A DNA stretch of 64,000 nucleotides from Acidovorax sp. GBBC 1281 (lineage in GTDB: Bacteria > Pseudomonadota > Gammaproteobacteria > Burkholderiales > Burkholderiaceae_C): NCBI RefSeq assembly GCF_028473645.1, contig NZ_CP097269.1, positions 3,490,001-3,554,000 on the forward strand, in the 5' to 3' direction. Below the pieces are notes generated by a model. The model did not search any database and was not told the DNA's origin. It was given only the letters and a program-made list of their open reading frames with translations. Positions within the stretch are counted from its first letter, which is position 1. Each line of letters starts with the position of its first letter. This document shows positions 1 through 9,375 of the stretch, in pieces. A program made the translations under genes and the position numbers.

Positions 1-414
1 CCCGGGTTGCTGGCTCAGATTCCCACTGACGAATCCATCGAAAGCGTCAGTGCCGATGGCGCCTACGACACGCGCGCCTGCCTGGACGCCATTGCCGAGC
101 GGCACGCGATGGCGGTGATCCCGCCCCGCAAGAACGCCAGCCATTGGAAGAAGTCGAGTCCGGGCTCGGCGCATCGTAATGAGGCCATTCGGGCGTGCCA
201 GCGCCTGGGTCGCGGCATTTGGAAGAAGTGGAGCGGCTACCACCGGCGCAGCCTTGTGGAGACGAAGATGCACTGCTTCAAGCGACTGGGCGAACGGGTG
301 ATCGCGCGCACGTTCGACCGCCAGGTTGTGGAGCTGCATGTCCGCGTGGCCTTGCTCAATCGGTTCAGTCAGATCGGCCGTCCTCACACCGTGTCGGTGA
401 CTGCTGTGGCATAG
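1..414 (+). CDS. IS5 family transposase, C-terminal part
   Basis: This is the last 137 residues of the element A transposase (316 residues when complete). The part seen contains the second catalytic Asp in SADGAYDTRA and the catalytic Glu in YHRRSLVETK, followed by the usual basic C-terminus. The first Asp (VDSTG) and codon 136, which is a stop in two other copies, are both outside the window. Its activity therefore cannot be judged. The partial reading frame enters from the left edge; an internal TTG at 7 is not a start. Confidence 0.9.
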   Translation, partial: PGLLAQIPTDESIESVSADGAYDTRACLDAIAERHAMAVIPPRKNASHWKKSSPGSAHRNEAIRACQRLGRGIWKKWSGYHRRSLVETKMHCFKRLGERVIARTFDRQVVELHVRVALLNRFSQIGRPHTVSVTAVA

Positions 415-468
415 GTCCGTCTGGGGTTGGGGTCATGCCGTCTGCAATTCGATTTGTGCAACAGCGCC
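1..468 (+). mobile_element. IS5-like element A, right part (cut by window edge)
   Basis: This is the 3' part of an insertion sequence whose complete 1,051-bp copies lie at 37687-38737, 39617-40667 and 49307-50357. Positions 1-468 match 38270-38737. The right terminal repeat, read inward, is GGCGCTGTTGCACAAATCG and ends at 468. The left end lies outside the window, so it cannot be said whether this copy is whole. Confidence 0.93.
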
Positions 469-695
469 AATTGGCAGCACATCTCCTTGTTGAAAGTCGA
501 GCATCTTTTCCTGCAATTGACCATCAATGCACGAAATACCGATCGGCTCCAACAACGCCGAGCGCTATCGTCATCAAAGCACCCCCAACGCGAACGCTTC
601 TGATCCCGGTACGCATGCAGAGCGCCGGCCCGGGGGCTTTCACCCGCGGGCCGGGCGGCCGCGCGATACTCCTGCCCTGATTCCAAGGAAAACAC

Positions 696-1172
696 ATGCA
701 GGGAAACCCACAGGTCATCGATTATTTCAAGGACCTGCTGCGCGGCGAACTGGCCGCGCGCGATCAATACTTCATCCATTCGCGCCTCTACGAAGACCAG
801 GGCTTCGTGAAGCTCTACACGCGGATCGACCATGAGATGCAGGAAGAGACCCAGCACGCCGACGCGCTGCTGCGGCGCATTCTCTTCCTGGGCGGCATGC
901 CCGACATGCGTCCGAAGGAATTCACCCCCGGCACCACCGTGCCCGAGATGCTGCGCAAGGACCTGGCCACCGAATACGAAGTGCGCGCCGCGCTGCAGCA
1001 AGGCATGGCCCTGTGCGAGAGCGTGCGGGACTACGTGAGCCGCGACCTGCTGCTCGCCCAGTTGCGCGACACCGAGGAAGACCACGCCTACTGGCTGGAA
1101 AAGCAGATCGGCCTGATCGACAAGGTCGGCCTGCAGAACTACCTGCAGACGCAATCGGCCTCCGCGGACTGA
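696..1172 (+). CDS. bfr: Bacterioferritin-like ferritin lacking heme-ligand Met52
   Basis: This 158-residue protein is an iron-storage ferritin of the bacterioferritin family, which forms a 24-subunit cytoplasmic shell that oxidises Fe(II) and stores the mineral. It aligns without gaps to E. coli Bfr over the first half. The ferroxidase residues E18, E51, H54, E127 and H130 are present, and a Glu sits near position 93-94. The C-terminal GLQNYLQ motif is typical. The heme-ligating Met52 is replaced by Thr (EETQHAD), so this chain probably cannot bind the intersubunit heme in the usual way. An AAGGAAA ribosome site lies just upstream of the ATG. The gene stands alone between an IS end and a strong terminator. 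Confidence 0.93.
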   Translation: MQGNPQVIDYFKDLLRGELAARDQYFIHSRLYEDQGFVKLYTRIDHEMQEETQHADALLRRILFLGGMPDMRPKEFTPGTTVPEMLRKDLATEYEVRAALQQGMALCESVRDYVSRDLLLAQLRDTEEDHAYWLEKQIGLIDKVGLQNYLQTQSASAD

Positions 1173-1189
1173 TCCTGCGCCCGGCCAAG

Positions 1190-1227
1190 GCGCGCACGCC
1201 AGGGCGGCGTGCGCGCTTTTCTTTTTT
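1190..1227 (+). terminator. Rho-independent terminator after bfr
   Basis: A perfect 11-bp stem (GCGCGCACGCC / GGCGTGCGCGC) with a short loop is followed by a T-rich run. It lies about 20 bp after the bfr stop codon. Confidence 0.88.
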
Positions 1228-1270
1228 CAAGCCGTTCATGCCCCATGCCGTGGTTTTCATTGCCCCGGCA

Positions 1271-1287
1271 GCTATCTATTTGATAGC
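1271..1287. repeat. Dispersed short palindrome (GCTATC...GATAGC)
   Basis: The hairpin GCTATC-TATTT-GATAGC is one of at least five similar short palindromes in this window. It supplies the last codons and the TAG stop of the adjacent LysR gene, so it has shaped that protein's C-terminus. Confidence 0.6.
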
Positions 1288-2255
1288 AAACCATCCCCGA
1301 TCGACCGATCCGCACCCTCACCCGGCGCCGTGCCCTGGAGCGCCTGCACGAAGGCCACGAAGCGCAGCAGCGCCGGCCCGGCCGCGGGGGCGTTCCACAC
1401 CAGCCGGGTTTCGCACTCGGGCAGCGCCGGCCCCGGCCGGCGAAGCGGCGTGGCCACGCGGCGGTAGACCACGCCGGTGCGCTGGAACTGCATCACGCTC
1501 TGCGGCACGAAGGCCAGCCCCAGGCCGGCCGCCACCAGGTTGACGATGGTCTGCATCTGGATGGCTTCCTGCGCCACCTGCGGTGAATGCCCGGCCGCGT
1601 GGTAGAGCGCGAAGATCGCGTCGTAAACCGAAGGCAGGATGCGGCGTGGAAAGATCACCAGCGGCTCGGCCAGCACGGCGGCCAGCGGCGGGGCTTTCGC
1701 CTGCACCGCCAACGGGTGCGCCGCCGGCAGCGCCAGCACCAGCGGCTCGCGCGCCACGCGCAGGCCAGCCAGGCCCGGCGGGGCGAACTGCGGCGAATGC
1801 AGCAGCAGGCCTGCATCGATCTCTCCGCGCTCCAGCAACTGCAGCTGCACGTCGCCCGTGGCCTCGACCAGTTCCAGCGACACCTGCGGGCAGGCGCTGC
1901 GAAAGGCGCGCACCCAGGCGGGCAACTGCTCGAAGCCCACGGTGGACACGAAGGCCAGCCGGATGCGCCCGACCTCGCCCTGCGCCGCGGCCCGGACGCG
2001 CGCCGGCAGGGCCTGGGCACGTGCCAGCACCTCGCGCACGTCGGGCAGCAGCGCCTCGCCGGCCGGCGTGAGCGCGACGCGGCGGCGCGTGCGGTCGAAC
2101 AGCAGCAGGCCCAGCGCGCGCTCCAGCTGGGCGATCGCCTGGGTGAGCGGGGGCTGGGTCATGTGCAGGCGCTGCGCGGCGCGGCCGAAGTGCAGCTCTT
2201 CCGCCACGGCCAGGAACTGGCGCCACACGCGCAGCTCGATCGATGCGTCATTCAT
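1272..2255 (-). CDS. LysR family transcriptional regulator
   Basis: This 327-residue LysR-type regulator has an N-terminal winged helix-turn-helix (residues about 8-66, with AEELHFGRAAQRLHMTQPPL typical of the family). An effector-binding domain follows from about residue 95. It is transcribed divergently from ilvD with a 142-bp intergenic space. By family custom it may control that neighbour or itself, but no direct evidence is in the sequence. A palindrome covers its own start codon, which would suit autoregulation. The ligand is unknown. Its 3' end reads into a dispersed palindromic repeat. Confidence 0.92.
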   Translation of the reverse strand: MNDASIELRVWRQFLAVAEELHFGRAAQRLHMTQPPLTQAIAQLERALGLLLFDRTRRRVALTPAGEALLPDVREVLARAQALPARVRAAAQGEVGRIRLAFVSTVGFEQLPAWVRAFRSACPQVSLELVEATGDVQLQLLERGEIDAGLLLHSPQFAPPGLAGLRVAREPLVLALPAAHPLAVQAKAPPLAAVLAEPLVIFPRRILPSVYDAIFALYHAAGHSPQVAQEAIQMQTIVNLVAAGLGLAFVPQSVMQFQRTGVVYRRVATPLRRPGPALPECETRLVWNAPAAGPALLRFVAFVQALQGTAPGEGADRSIGDGLLSNR

Positions 2256-2268
2256 ATGCCAAGCATAT
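2254..2268. promoter_or_regulatory. Palindrome at the LysR start codon
   Basis: ATATGC-CAA-GCATAT is a perfect inverted repeat overlapping the LysR start codon. It has the dyad shape of LysR operator sites and could serve autoregulation. This is inference from position and symmetry only. Confidence 0.4.
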
Positions 2269-2397
2269 CAATGACCCCTTGAAAACGGATTGGAACCAAT
2301 CAATCAAACAGCGCATACTCCGCGCTGCCCCAAAAAGCCGCCCGCCCACCCGAGGCCGGCCCGGCGACACGAAATTTCCTCCCACGAAGGACGCCCC

Positions 2398-4092
2398 ATG
2401 GAAAACAAACCCCTGCAGATCAACCGCCGCAGCGCCAACATCACCGAAGGCAAATCGCGCGCGCCCAACCGCTCGATGTACTACGCGATGGGCTACGAAG
2501 AAGGTGACTTCAAGAAGCCCATGGTGGGCGTGGCCAACGGGCACAGCACGATCACGCCGTGCAACTCGGGCCTGCAGAAGCTGGCCGATGCGGCCATCCA
2601 GGGCATCGAGGAAGCCGGCGGCAATGCCCAGGTGTTCGGCACCCCGACCATCAGCGACGGCATGGCCATGGGCACCGAAGGCATGAAGTACAGCCTGGTG
2701 AGTCGCGAGGTCATCAGCGACTGCATCGAGACCTGCGTGCAGGGCCAGTGGATGGACGGCGTGGTCGTCGTGGGCGGCTGCGACAAGAACATGCCCGGCG
2801 GCCTGATGGGCATGCTGCGCGCCAACGTGCCGGCCATCTATGTGTACGGCGGCACCATCCTGCCGGGCAAGTACAAGGGCCAGGACCTGAACATCGTGAG
2901 CGTGTTCGAGGCCGTGGGCCAGAACGCCGCCGGCAACCTGAGCGACTTCGACCTCAAGGAGATCGAAAAGCGCGCCATTCCCGGCACCGGTTCGTGCGGC
3001 GGCATGTACACGGCCAACACCATGTCCAGCGCGTTCGAGGCGCTGGGCATCAGCCTGCCCTACTCCAGCACCATGGCCAACCCGCACGACGAGAAGCAGA
3101 ACTCGGCCAAGGAATCGGCCAAGGTGTTGATCGAGGCGATCAAGAAGGACATCCGCCCGAGCGACATCGTGACCAAGAAGTCCATCGAGAACGCCGTGGC
3201 CGTGATCATGGCCACCGGCGGCTCGACCAATGCGGTGCTGCACTTCCTGGCCATCGCGCACGCGGCCGGCGTGGAATGGTCCATCGACGATTTCGAGCGC
3301 GTGCGCCAGAAGACGCCCGTGCTGTGCGACCTCAAGCCCAGCGGCAAGTACCTGGCCGTGGACCTGCACCAGGCCGGCGGCATTCCGCAGGTCATGAAGG
3401 TGCTGCTGAACGCCGGCCTGCTGCACGGCGACTGCCTCACCATCGAAGGCAAGACCATCGCCGAGGTGCTGAAGGACGTGCCGGACGCGCCCCGCGCCGA
3501 CCAGGACGTGATCCGCCCCATCGACCGGCCCATGTACGAGCAGGGCCACCTGGCCATCCTCAAGGGCAACCTGAGCCCCGAAGGCGCGGTCGCCAAAATC
3601 ACGGGCCTGAAGAACCCCGTCATCACCGGCCCGGCGCGCGTGTTCGACGACGAGCAGTCGGCCCTGAAGGCCATCCTGGACGGCAAGATCGTGGCGGGCG
3701 ACGTGATGGTGCTGCGCTACCTGGGCCCCAAGGGCGGCCCCGGCATGCCCGAGATGCTGGCACCCACGGGCGCGCTGATCGGCGCGGGCCTGGGCGAAAG
3801 CGTGGGCCTCATCACCGACGGGCGTTTCTCCGGCGGCACCTGGGGCATGGTCGTGGGCCACGTGGCTCCGGAAGCGGCGGCGGGCGGCACCATCGCGTTC
3901 GTGAACGAAGGCGATTCCATCACCATCGACGCGCACACGCTGCGGCTCGAACTGAACGTGCCCGAGGCCGAACTGGCCCGCCGCCGCGAAGGCTGGACGC
4001 CCCCCGCTCCGCGCTACACGCGCGGCGTGCAGGCCAAGTTCGCCTTCAATGCTGCCAGCGCCAGCAAGGGCGCGGTGCTGGACGCCTACTGA
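2398..4092 (+). CDS. ilvD: Dihydroxy-acid dehydratase
   Basis: IlvD converts 2,3-dihydroxy-3-methylbutanoate (or -pentanoate) to the 2-keto acid in valine, isoleucine and pantothenate synthesis, using an Fe-S cluster and Mg2+. The 564-residue protein shows the three cluster-ligand cysteine motifs: TPCNSG (C55), GGCDKNMPG (C128) and [14 protein letters not shown] (C200). It also has the C-terminal [10 protein letters not shown] signature. The ATG at 2398 was chosen because the family begins with a short stretch before RSxxxTxGxxRAPNRSM. An in-frame upstream extension has no family-like sequence. No other ilv gene is adjacent. Confidence 0.97.
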   Translation: MENKPLQINRRSANITEGKSRAPNRSMYYAMGYEEGDFKKPMVGVANGHSTITPCNSGLQKLADAAIQGIEEAGGNAQVFGTPTISDGMAMGTEGMKYSLVSREVISDCIETCVQGQWMDGVVVVGGCDKNMPGGLMGMLRANVPAIYVYGGTILPGKYKGQDLNIVSVFEAVGQNAAGNLSDFDLKEIEKRAIPGTGSCGGMYTANTMSSAFEALGISLPYSSTMANPHDEKQNSAKESAKVLIEAIKKDIRPSDIVTKKSIENAVAVIMATGGSTNAVLHFLAIAHAAGVEWSIDDFERVRQKTPVLCDLKPSGKYLAVDLHQAGGIPQVMKVLLNAGLLHGDCLTIEGKTIAEVLKDVPDAPRADQDVIRPIDRPMYEQGHLAILKGNLSPEGAVAKITGLKNPVITGPARVFDDEQSALKAILDGKIVAGDVMVLRYLGPKGGPGMPEMLAPTGALIGAGLGESVGLITDGRFSGGTWGMVVGHVAPEAAAGGTIAFVNEGDSITIDAHTLRLELNVPEAELARRREGWTPPAPRYTRGVQAKFAFNAASASKGAVLDAY

Positions 4093-4128
4093 TCCAGGCC
4101 GACCGCGCGCGCCGGCCATTGCAAAAGA

Positions 4129-4163
4129 CAAAGCCCGCGGCCGGTCAGGCGCGCGGGCTTTTG
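4129..4163 (+). terminator. Terminator after ilvD
   Basis: An AAAGCCCGCG...CGCGGGCTTTT stem-loop with a short T tract lies about 40 bp after the ilvD stop. It is nearly symmetric, so it may also serve the convergent gene at 4198. Confidence 0.75.
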
Positions 4164-4197
4164 GTTGGATGGGTCGGTGCCGATCGGGGCGGTGCGT

Positions 4198-4440
4198 TCA
4201 GCGGCGGTTGCGCGGCTGGATGCCCAGGGCTTCCTTGTTCTTGTTGATGCGGTCCTGCTTGCGCTGGTCCATCCGTTCCATCGCGCGGCGCTTGGTGTAG
4301 CCGGTGGCGTCGGCCCAGGCCCACCAGACGAAGGCCACGGCGAAGGGGGACAGAACCCACCACCACGACCACAGGGCCACGGGCCCGATCTCGAGGTATT
4401 TGAGCAGCACAAGAAACACTCCCAGACCCAGCGCGTACAT
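4198..4440 (-). CDS. Small Trp-rich membrane protein (TIGR04438 type)
   Basis: This 80-residue protein matches the small Trp-rich protein family of Burkholderiales. It has a hydrophobic segment at residues 3-18 and a second at about 22-42 containing WSWWWVLSP and FVWWAWAD. A basic tail with MDQRKQDRINKNKEALG follows. It is probably an inner-membrane protein with both segments spanning the membrane; its function is unknown. It converges on ilvD and diverges from the cytochrome c gene. Confidence 0.85.
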   Translation of the reverse strand: MYALGLGVFLVLLKYLEIGPVALWSWWWVLSPFAVAFVWWAWADATGYTKRRAMERMDQRKQDRINKNKEALGIQPRNRR

Positions 4441-4543
4441 GGTGATCTCCTGTGCGGTACGGACTTTACGTGCCGGGGGTCAACCCCCGCCACTACAATT
4501 TCATTGAGCCGGATACTAACCCACAACCCACAGGAAACCCCCG

Positions 4544-4849
4544 ATGAAGCGCACCCTGATCACCCTCGCGATGGCCCTGTCGGTGGCCGTGCCGGCCCTG
4601 GCCGACCAGGCCCTCGCCACCTCGAAAAACTGCATGGCCTGCCATGCGGTGGACAAGAAGCTGGTGGGCCCGTCGTACAAGGATGTGGCCGCCAAATACG
4701 CCGGCCAAAAGGATGCGGTGGACAAGCTGGCCGCCAAGATCATGAAGGGCGGATCGGGCGTGTGGGGCCCGGTGCCCATGCCGGCGAATGCCCAGGTGAA
4801 CGATGCCGACGCCAAGAAGCTGGCCGCCTGGGTGCTGTCGCTGAAGTAA
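4544..4849 (+). CDS. Class I c-type cytochrome (c551/c552-like)
   Basis: This is a 101-residue periplasmic monoheme cytochrome. A signal peptide ends near ALA-D (residue 20/21), so the mature protein has about 81 residues, as in the c551/c552 family. The heme motif is C30-M-A-C-H34, and the distal Met ligand is probably the one in GPVPMPAN. Its job is electron transfer; the partner oxidase or reductase cannot be told from the context. A strong hairpin terminator follows. The ribosome site is weak (CACAGGAAA upstream of the ATG). Confidence 0.93.
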   Translation: MKRTLITLAMALSVAVPALADQALATSKNCMACHAVDKKLVGPSYKDVAAKYAGQKDAVDKLAAKIMKGGSGVWGPVPMPANAQVNDADAKKLAAWVLSLK

Positions 4850-4884
4850 ATCCATCCATCGCGCTGCCGATCAACGCCAACGAA

Positions 4885-4928
4885 AACGCCGCGCTGCACG
4901 GGAACCCGTGCAGCGCGGCGTTCGTTTT
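4885..4928 (+). terminator. Long-stem terminator after cytochrome c
   Basis: The stem from 4885 to 4902 pairs perfectly with 4905-4922 (core CGCCGCGCTGCACGGG) over a 2-nt loop, and T-rich sequence follows. The flanking A/T symmetry lets it act on both strands, so it could also stop the convergent gene ending at 4972. Confidence 0.88.
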
Positions 4929-4971
4929 GGAGGGGTCGGCGGGCGGGCTGTGCCGCCGACGCATCACCACA

Positions 4972-5451
4972 TCAGATCGGGTCGATGCGGGAATCGACGC
5001 GCGGGGTGCCGCGCAGTTGGTGTTCGAGCTGGCCCACGTAGGCCGCAGTGGTGTTGTCCGATTCCTGGGCGCGCTGGGCCAGGTGCAGTTCCAGCGCATC
5101 GATGCGCGCGATCAGGGCGGAATGGGACTGCAGGTTCTGGTTTTCGAGAAACGCGCGCAGTTCGGTGAAGCGGGAGGCTTCGGCCTTGTCGGCCAGGTCG
5201 CGTTGGGCCGTCATTTCCTTGGCGTGGCGGCGCGTCTCCAACAGCACCGAGCCTTGCAGCGACAGCACGTAGGCGATGAAGAAAATGCCCAGCAGCACGG
5301 TCAGCCCCAGCATGAGCAGGCCCAGCGGGGCCTCGAAGGAGGTCAGCCCCAGCGAGATGACGGATGGGGTGGCCAGCGTGGTCCAGTTGAGCGCGGCCAG
5401 CACGGCCATGGCGGCCACGATGAGCAGCAGCGCGATGGTTCTGAAATTCAT
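4972..5451 (-). CDS. LapA-domain-like inner-membrane protein
   Basis: This 159-residue protein has two membrane segments (about residues 5-24 and 41-66) and then a long helical, charged cytoplasmic tail (from about 70, with RRHAKEMTAQRDLADKAEASRF). The layout resembles the LapA/DUF1049 family, including the N-terminal ALNWTTLATP segment that corresponds to the family's N-x-x-x-V motif. In E. coli LapA helps regulate lipopolysaccharide synthesis; that role is not proven here. The tail may form a coiled coil. It stands alone. Confidence 0.6.
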   Translation of the reverse strand: MNFRTIALLLIVAAMAVLAALNWTTLATPSVISLGLTSFEAPLGLLMLGLTVLLGIFFIAYVLSLQGSVLLETRRHAKEMTAQRDLADKAEASRFTELRAFLENQNLQSHSALIARIDALELHLAQRAQESDNTTAAYVGQLEHQLRGTPRVDSRIDPI

Positions 5452-5584
5452 GTCAATCTCCCGGAAGGTGTCGAAATCCGCAGCCTGGCAGGCGCGGTTG
5501 GGGGACGTTTTTAACCTGTGCGGGGGCGGTTATCGCTGGCTGGAAATTGAAACCGGCACTGTCCTACAGTGCAGGGCGGGCGTG

Positions 5585-5616
5585 AAAAAACCACCGGACG
5601 GGAAAGTGCGGTGGTG
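5585..5616 (-). terminator. Minus-strand terminator downstream of acs
   Basis: Read on the minus strand, ACCACCG / CGGTGGT pairs around a GC-poor loop and is followed by TTTTTT. It lies about 310 bp past the acs stop codon and would end a long acs 3' untranslated region or an unannotated transcript. Confidence 0.6.
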
Positions 5617-5710
5617 TTGATGGGGACAGAAACCCACGTCTGAAAGAATGTCTGCGTGCCATCGGCGCTTTTAGGCCTGTCGATTGGCGCTAGTCACCGA
5701 GATGAGGGAT

Positions 5711-5755
5711 TTTGCCGGCACTCACATCGCCTGCGGCGATATGAGTGCCGGCAAA
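5711..5755. repeat. 21-bp inverted repeat
   Basis: Arms TTTGCCGGCACTCACATCGC (plus one C) and its near-perfect complement, with one mismatch, are separated by TGC. There is no T tract, so this is more like a REP-type or small-RNA hairpin than a terminator. Confidence 0.6.
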
Positions 5756-5799
5756 CCCTGCGAAGCGCTTCGCGCCGGGCCACCCCCTTGCGGCGGCCC

Positions 5800-5833
5800 C
5801 CTGGATCAATTGGTTTCAGCCAATTGATCCAGG
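5800..5833. repeat. Perfect 14-bp inverted repeat resembling the acs 3' end
   Basis: CCTGGATCAATTGG and its exact complement flank the loop TTTCAG. The same pattern, diverged, occurs at 5923-5953, where it encodes the last residues of Acs. Confidence 0.6.
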
Positions 5834-5928
5834 ATCGCAGGGTTTTGGTGAGCACATCACGCCGCCGCGCGGCATGAGTACTCCCCAATCCTGCAGCAGC
5901 TTCGCTGCGCGCCGATGGCGCTTTCTGA

Positions 5929-7923
5929 TCAGTTGGTCTGCGACAACTGATCCAGAATGGCCGGATTCTCCAAGGTGCTCGTGTCCTGCGTGATCTGCTC
6001 GCCCTTGGCGATGGAACGCAGCAGGCGGCGCATGATCTTGCCGCTGCGGGTCTTGGGCAGGTTGTCGCCGAAGCGGATGTCCTTGGGCTTGGCGATGGGG
6101 CCGATCTCCTTGGCCACCCAGTCGCGCAGTTCCTTGGCGATGGCCTTGGCCTCGTCGCCGGTGGGGCGCGAGCGCTTGAGCACGACGAAGGCGCAGATCG
6201 CCTCGCCCGTCACGTCGTCGGGCCGGCCCACCACGGCGGCTTCGGCGACCAAGTCGGTCTTGGACACCAGGGCCGATTCGATCTCCATCGTGCCCATGCG
6301 GTGGCCCGAGACGTTCAGCACGTCGTCGATGCGGCCCGTGATGCGGAAGTAGCCGCGGTCGGCACTGCGCACCGCGCCGTCGCCCGCCAGGTAGTAGCCC
6401 TTGAGCTCTTCGGGGAAATAGCTTTTCTTGAAGCGCTCGGGGTCGTTCCAGATGGTGCGGATCATGCTGGGCCACGGCTTCTTGATGACCAGGATGCCGC
6501 CCGTGCCGTTGGCGATGTCGTTGCCCACCTCGTCCACGATGGCGGCCGCGATGCCCGGCAGCGGCAAGGTGCAGCTGCCCGGCACCAGCGGCGTCGCGCC
6601 TGGCAGCGGGGTGATGACGTGGCCGCCGGTCTCGGTCTGCCAGAAGGTGTCCACGATGGGGCAGCGCTCGCCGCCCACGTTCTTGTGGTACCACATCCAG
6701 GCCTCGGGGTTGATGGGCTCGCCCACGCTGCCCAGGATGCGCAGGCTCGACAGGTCGGAGCGTGCGGGGTGCACGGCGGCATCGCCTTCGGCCGCCTTGA
6801 TGAGCGAGCGGATCGCCGTGGGCGCGGTGTAGAAGATCGTGCAGCGGTGGCGCTCGATCATCTGCCAGAAGCGGCCGGCATTCGGGAAGGTGGGAATGCC
6901 CTCGAAGATGATCTGCGTGGCGCCCGCGGCCAGCGGCCCATAGGCCACGTAGGTGTGGCCGGTGATCCAGCCGATGTCGGCCGTGCACCAGAACACGTCG
7001 TCCGGGCGCAGGTCGAACGTCCAGTCCATGGTGAGCTTGGCCCACAGCAGGTAGCCGCCGGTGGCGTGCTGCACGCCCTTGGGCTTGCCGGTGGAGCCGC
7101 TGGTGTACAGGATGAACAGCGGGTGCTCGGCGCCCACGGGCACCGGCGGGCAGTCGCTGCTCTGGCCCTGCAGCGCCTCGGCGAAGGTCTTGTCGCGGCC
7201 CGCCACCATGGCGCAGGCGGTGGCCGTGCGCTGGTACACGAGGATGCTGCGGATGGTGTCGCAGCCGCCCATGGCCAGGGCCTCGTCCACGATGGCCTTG
7301 AGCGGCAGCTCCTTGCCGCCGCGCATCTGGTAGTTGGCGGTGATGACGGCCACCGCGCCCGCGTCGATGATCCGCTCCTGCAGCGCCTTGGCAGAAAAGC
7401 CCCCGAACACCACGCTGTGCGTGGCGCCGATGCGCGCGCACGCCTGCATGGCGATCACGCCCTCGACCGTCATGGGCATGTAGATGAGCACGCGGTCGCC
7501 CTGCTGCACGCCGTTGGCCTTGAGCGCGTTGGCGAACTGCCCCACGCGGGCCAGCAGTTCCTTGTAGGTGACCCGGGTGACGGTGCCGTCGTCGGCCTCG
7601 AAAATGATGGCGGTCTTGTTTTCGACCGGGGTGCCGATGTGCCGGTCCAGGCAGTTGGCGCTGGCGTTCAGCTGGCCGTCGGCGAACCATTCGTAGAACG
7701 GCGCCTTGGAGGCATCGAGCGTGCGGGTGAAAGGCTTGTCCCACTGCAGGTTCTCGCGCGCCAGGCGGGCCCAGAAGCCTTCGAAATCCTGCTCGGCCTC
7801 GGTGCACAGCGCGTCGTAGCCGGCCATGCCGGAAATGCGCGCGGCCTTCTGCAGGGCGTCGGAGGGCGGGAAAACGCGGTTTTCCACCAGCACGGATTCA
7901 ATCGTGGACGAGGACGCACTCAT
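5929..7923 (-). CDS. acs: Acetyl-CoA synthetase (AMP-forming)
   Basis: Acs activates acetate to acetyl-CoA through acetyl-AMP in the cytoplasm. The 664-residue length fits the family. The ATP-binding P-loop-like motif [11 protein letters not shown] is near residue 275, the adenylate motif WWMYHK-type region ([11 protein letters not shown]) near 410, and the hinge and C-terminal domain follow. The regulatory acetylation-site lysine lies in [11 protein letters not shown] (K629), conserved as in Salmonella Acs, so control by lysine acetylation is possible. The gene stands alone, divergent from the YqhA-like gene, with a 198-bp space between the two starts. Confidence 0.97.
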   Translation of the reverse strand: MSASSSTIESVLVENRVFPPSDALQKAARISGMAGYDALCTEAEQDFEGFWARLARENLQWDKPFTRTLDASKAPFYEWFADGQLNASANCLDRHIGTPVENKTAIIFEADDGTVTRVTYKELLARVGQFANALKANGVQQGDRVLIYMPMTVEGVIAMQACARIGATHSVVFGGFSAKALQERIIDAGAVAVITANYQMRGGKELPLKAIVDEALAMGGCDTIRSILVYQRTATACAMVAGRDKTFAEALQGQSSDCPPVPVGAEHPLFILYTSGSTGKPKGVQHATGGYLLWAKLTMDWTFDLRPDDVFWCTADIGWITGHTYVAYGPLAAGATQIIFEGIPTFPNAGRFWQMIERHRCTIFYTAPTAIRSLIKAAEGDAAVHPARSDLSSLRILGSVGEPINPEAWMWYHKNVGGERCPIVDTFWQTETGGHVITPLPGATPLVPGSCTLPLPGIAAAIVDEVGNDIANGTGGILVIKKPWPSMIRTIWNDPERFKKSYFPEELKGYYLAGDGAVRSADRGYFRITGRIDDVLNVSGHRMGTMEIESALVSKTDLVAEAAVVGRPDDVTGEAICAFVVLKRSRPTGDEAKAIAKELRDWVAKEIGPIAKPKDIRFGDNLPKTRSGKIMRRLLRSIAKGEQITQDTSTLENPAILDQLSQTN

Positions 7924-8121
7924 GGGTTTTGTCTCCTGGAGTCAACATAATTTGGCGGTACTTTCGGGGGCCGCACTTACATGCCACTGACGGATGCCGG
8001 CGGCCGCCAAAGGCTCCGATGCTACGCCTGTGCAGCGGCGGGTTTCTGTCACAGCGCAAGCGGCCGGTGCTTCTAGAATCGCGCGAGTTTCATTTCTAGC
8101 GATTTTCAAGAAAACCCTCCC

Positions 8122-8733
8122 ATGGCCTTCCCGCACCCCCCCGCTTCCCGCAACGGCAGCAAGTCCCTCACCCCGCTGGCTTCGCTGATCTTCGCCAGCC
8201 GCTGGCTGCAACTGCCGCTCTACCTGGGGCTGATCGCCGCCCAGGGCGTGTACGTGTGGCACTTCCTCGTGGAGCTGTGGCACCTGATCGAGGCCGCGTT
8301 CGGCCACCAGGGCGCGCTGCAGTCGCTGGTCACCAGCATCGGCTACAAGCCGGGCGTGGAGGTCACGGCGCTCAACGAGACGGTAATCATGCTGGTCGTG
8401 CTGGCGCTCATCGACGTGGTGATGATCTCCAACCTGCTCATCATGGTGATCGTGGGCGGCTACGAGACCTTCGTGAGCCGGCTCAACCTGCAAAGCCACC
8501 CCGACCAGCCGGAATGGCTGGGCCACGTGAACGCCTCGGTGCTCAAGGTCAAGCTGGGCCTGTCGATCATCGGGATCAGTTCCATCCACCTGCTCAAGAC
8601 CTTCATCAACGCCGCCAACTACGACGAGAAGGTGCTGATGTGGCAGACGATCATCCACGTGGTGTTCCTGCTGAGCGCCATCGCCATTGCCTACACTGAC
8701 AAATTGCTGAACGTTTCGCACGAAAAGCACTGA
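8122..8733 (+). CDS. YqhA/UPF0114 family (TIGR00645) membrane protein
   Basis: This 203-residue inner-membrane protein belongs to the UPF0114 family by its motifs: [39 protein letters not shown], and the [10 protein letters not shown] segment. Hydrophobic segments lie at about residues 30-52, 85-112, 146-165 and 175-195. The molecular function of the family is unknown. It is transcribed divergently from acs. The ribosome site is weak and no operon partner follows. Confidence 0.9.
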   Translation: MAFPHPPASRNGSKSLTPLASLIFASRWLQLPLYLGLIAAQGVYVWHFLVELWHLIEAAFGHQGALQSLVTSIGYKPGVEVTALNETVIMLVVLALIDVVMISNLLIMVIVGGYETFVSRLNLQSHPDQPEWLGHVNASVLKVKLGLSIIGISSIHLLKTFINAANYDEKVLMWQTIIHVVFLLSAIAIAYTDKLLNVSHEKH

Positions 8734-8769
8734 GCGCCCACACCCTCTCCCACCGAGCCCCGGCAAGGC

Positions 8770-8798
8770 CCCGAAACAGGGGTCTTTCGGGGCTCTTG
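8770..8798. terminator. Hairpin after the YqhA-like gene
   Basis: GCCCCGAAA / TTTCGGGGC can pair about 40 bp after the stop. There is no clean T tract, so a terminator role is only probable. Confidence 0.4.
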
Positions 8799-8820
8799 CC
8801 TTAGTACTCATTGGTCTGAT

Positions 8821-8839
8821 TGCTATTAAAAATATAGCA
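8821..8839. repeat. Dispersed short palindrome (TGCTAT...ATAGCA)
   Basis: TGCTAT-TAAAAAT-ATAGCA belongs to the same class as the palindromes at 1271, 16453, 22088 and 29985. Confidence 0.6.
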
Positions 8840-9375
8840 ATCCAGTATCCACCTAGCTCCGCTGCTGCGCACGCGATTAACACATCGGGCAAACCCGGGT
8901 CTTTTGACACAAAAACACCCAATAACTATACTTTTGGAGTGTTTTACAACCTGCAATGCAGGTAATCCGCTCTTTCCGGCCCGCAACGCGGCGTTTTCAC
9001 CGGAGCGGATCCCGCCAGGAAGACGGCGGCCCGGCCCCAGGCCCGGTCGCTTCCCCCCTGGCCCATGGCCGACCCATTCGGCCCTGATGCCCCAAGGCGC
9101 CCGCCCGTTCATCGGGCTCGGCGCCGCGTGATCCCGGGAGTCCTCCGACCGACCTCTCCCGGCACGCCCCAGGCCCTTGCGCACCGCCTCGCGTGCCATT
9201 CGGGCCGATCCCGGTCACCTCGGTGCCCACCCTTTCGCTGCTGTTCCCGCGCGCCCTGGGCGTCCGGGTCCGGCTGCCGCATCAGGGTCTCGAATGCCCA
9301 GGCCTTCGCAGCCCCGCCCGCCTTCGGGCGGCCGGGGCGTGTTCAACCCGTTCCAACCGAGGGAGGACCCCCACC
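8840..9375 (+). promoter_or_regulatory. Long GC-rich leader before proV
   Basis: I see no gene in these 536 bp. The AT-rich start (about 8900-8950, ending TATACTTTTGGAG) could hold the operon promoter. The rest is GC-rich and ends with a strong hairpin near 9312-9339 (GCCCCG...CGGGGC with a TTC loop). No known riboswitch was recognised. The length suggests a long 5' untranslated region, but that is inference. Confidence 0.35.

Larger units (their letters stand above)
5452..5928. other. Non-coding stretch with three strong hairpins
   Basis: I see no convincing gene in this 477-bp space. It holds a minus-strand terminator-like hairpin (5585-5616), a 21-bp inverted repeat with one mismatch (5711-5731 / 5735-5755) and a perfect 14-bp inverted repeat (5800-5813 / 5820-5833). 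The last resembles the very end of acs and may be a decayed duplicate of it. Confidence 0.6.

Noticed and set aside
2248..4131. A 627-codon open frame antisense to ilvD
   Set aside because: It is a His/Gly/Val-rich mirror of the well-conserved ilvD frame and has no own motif.
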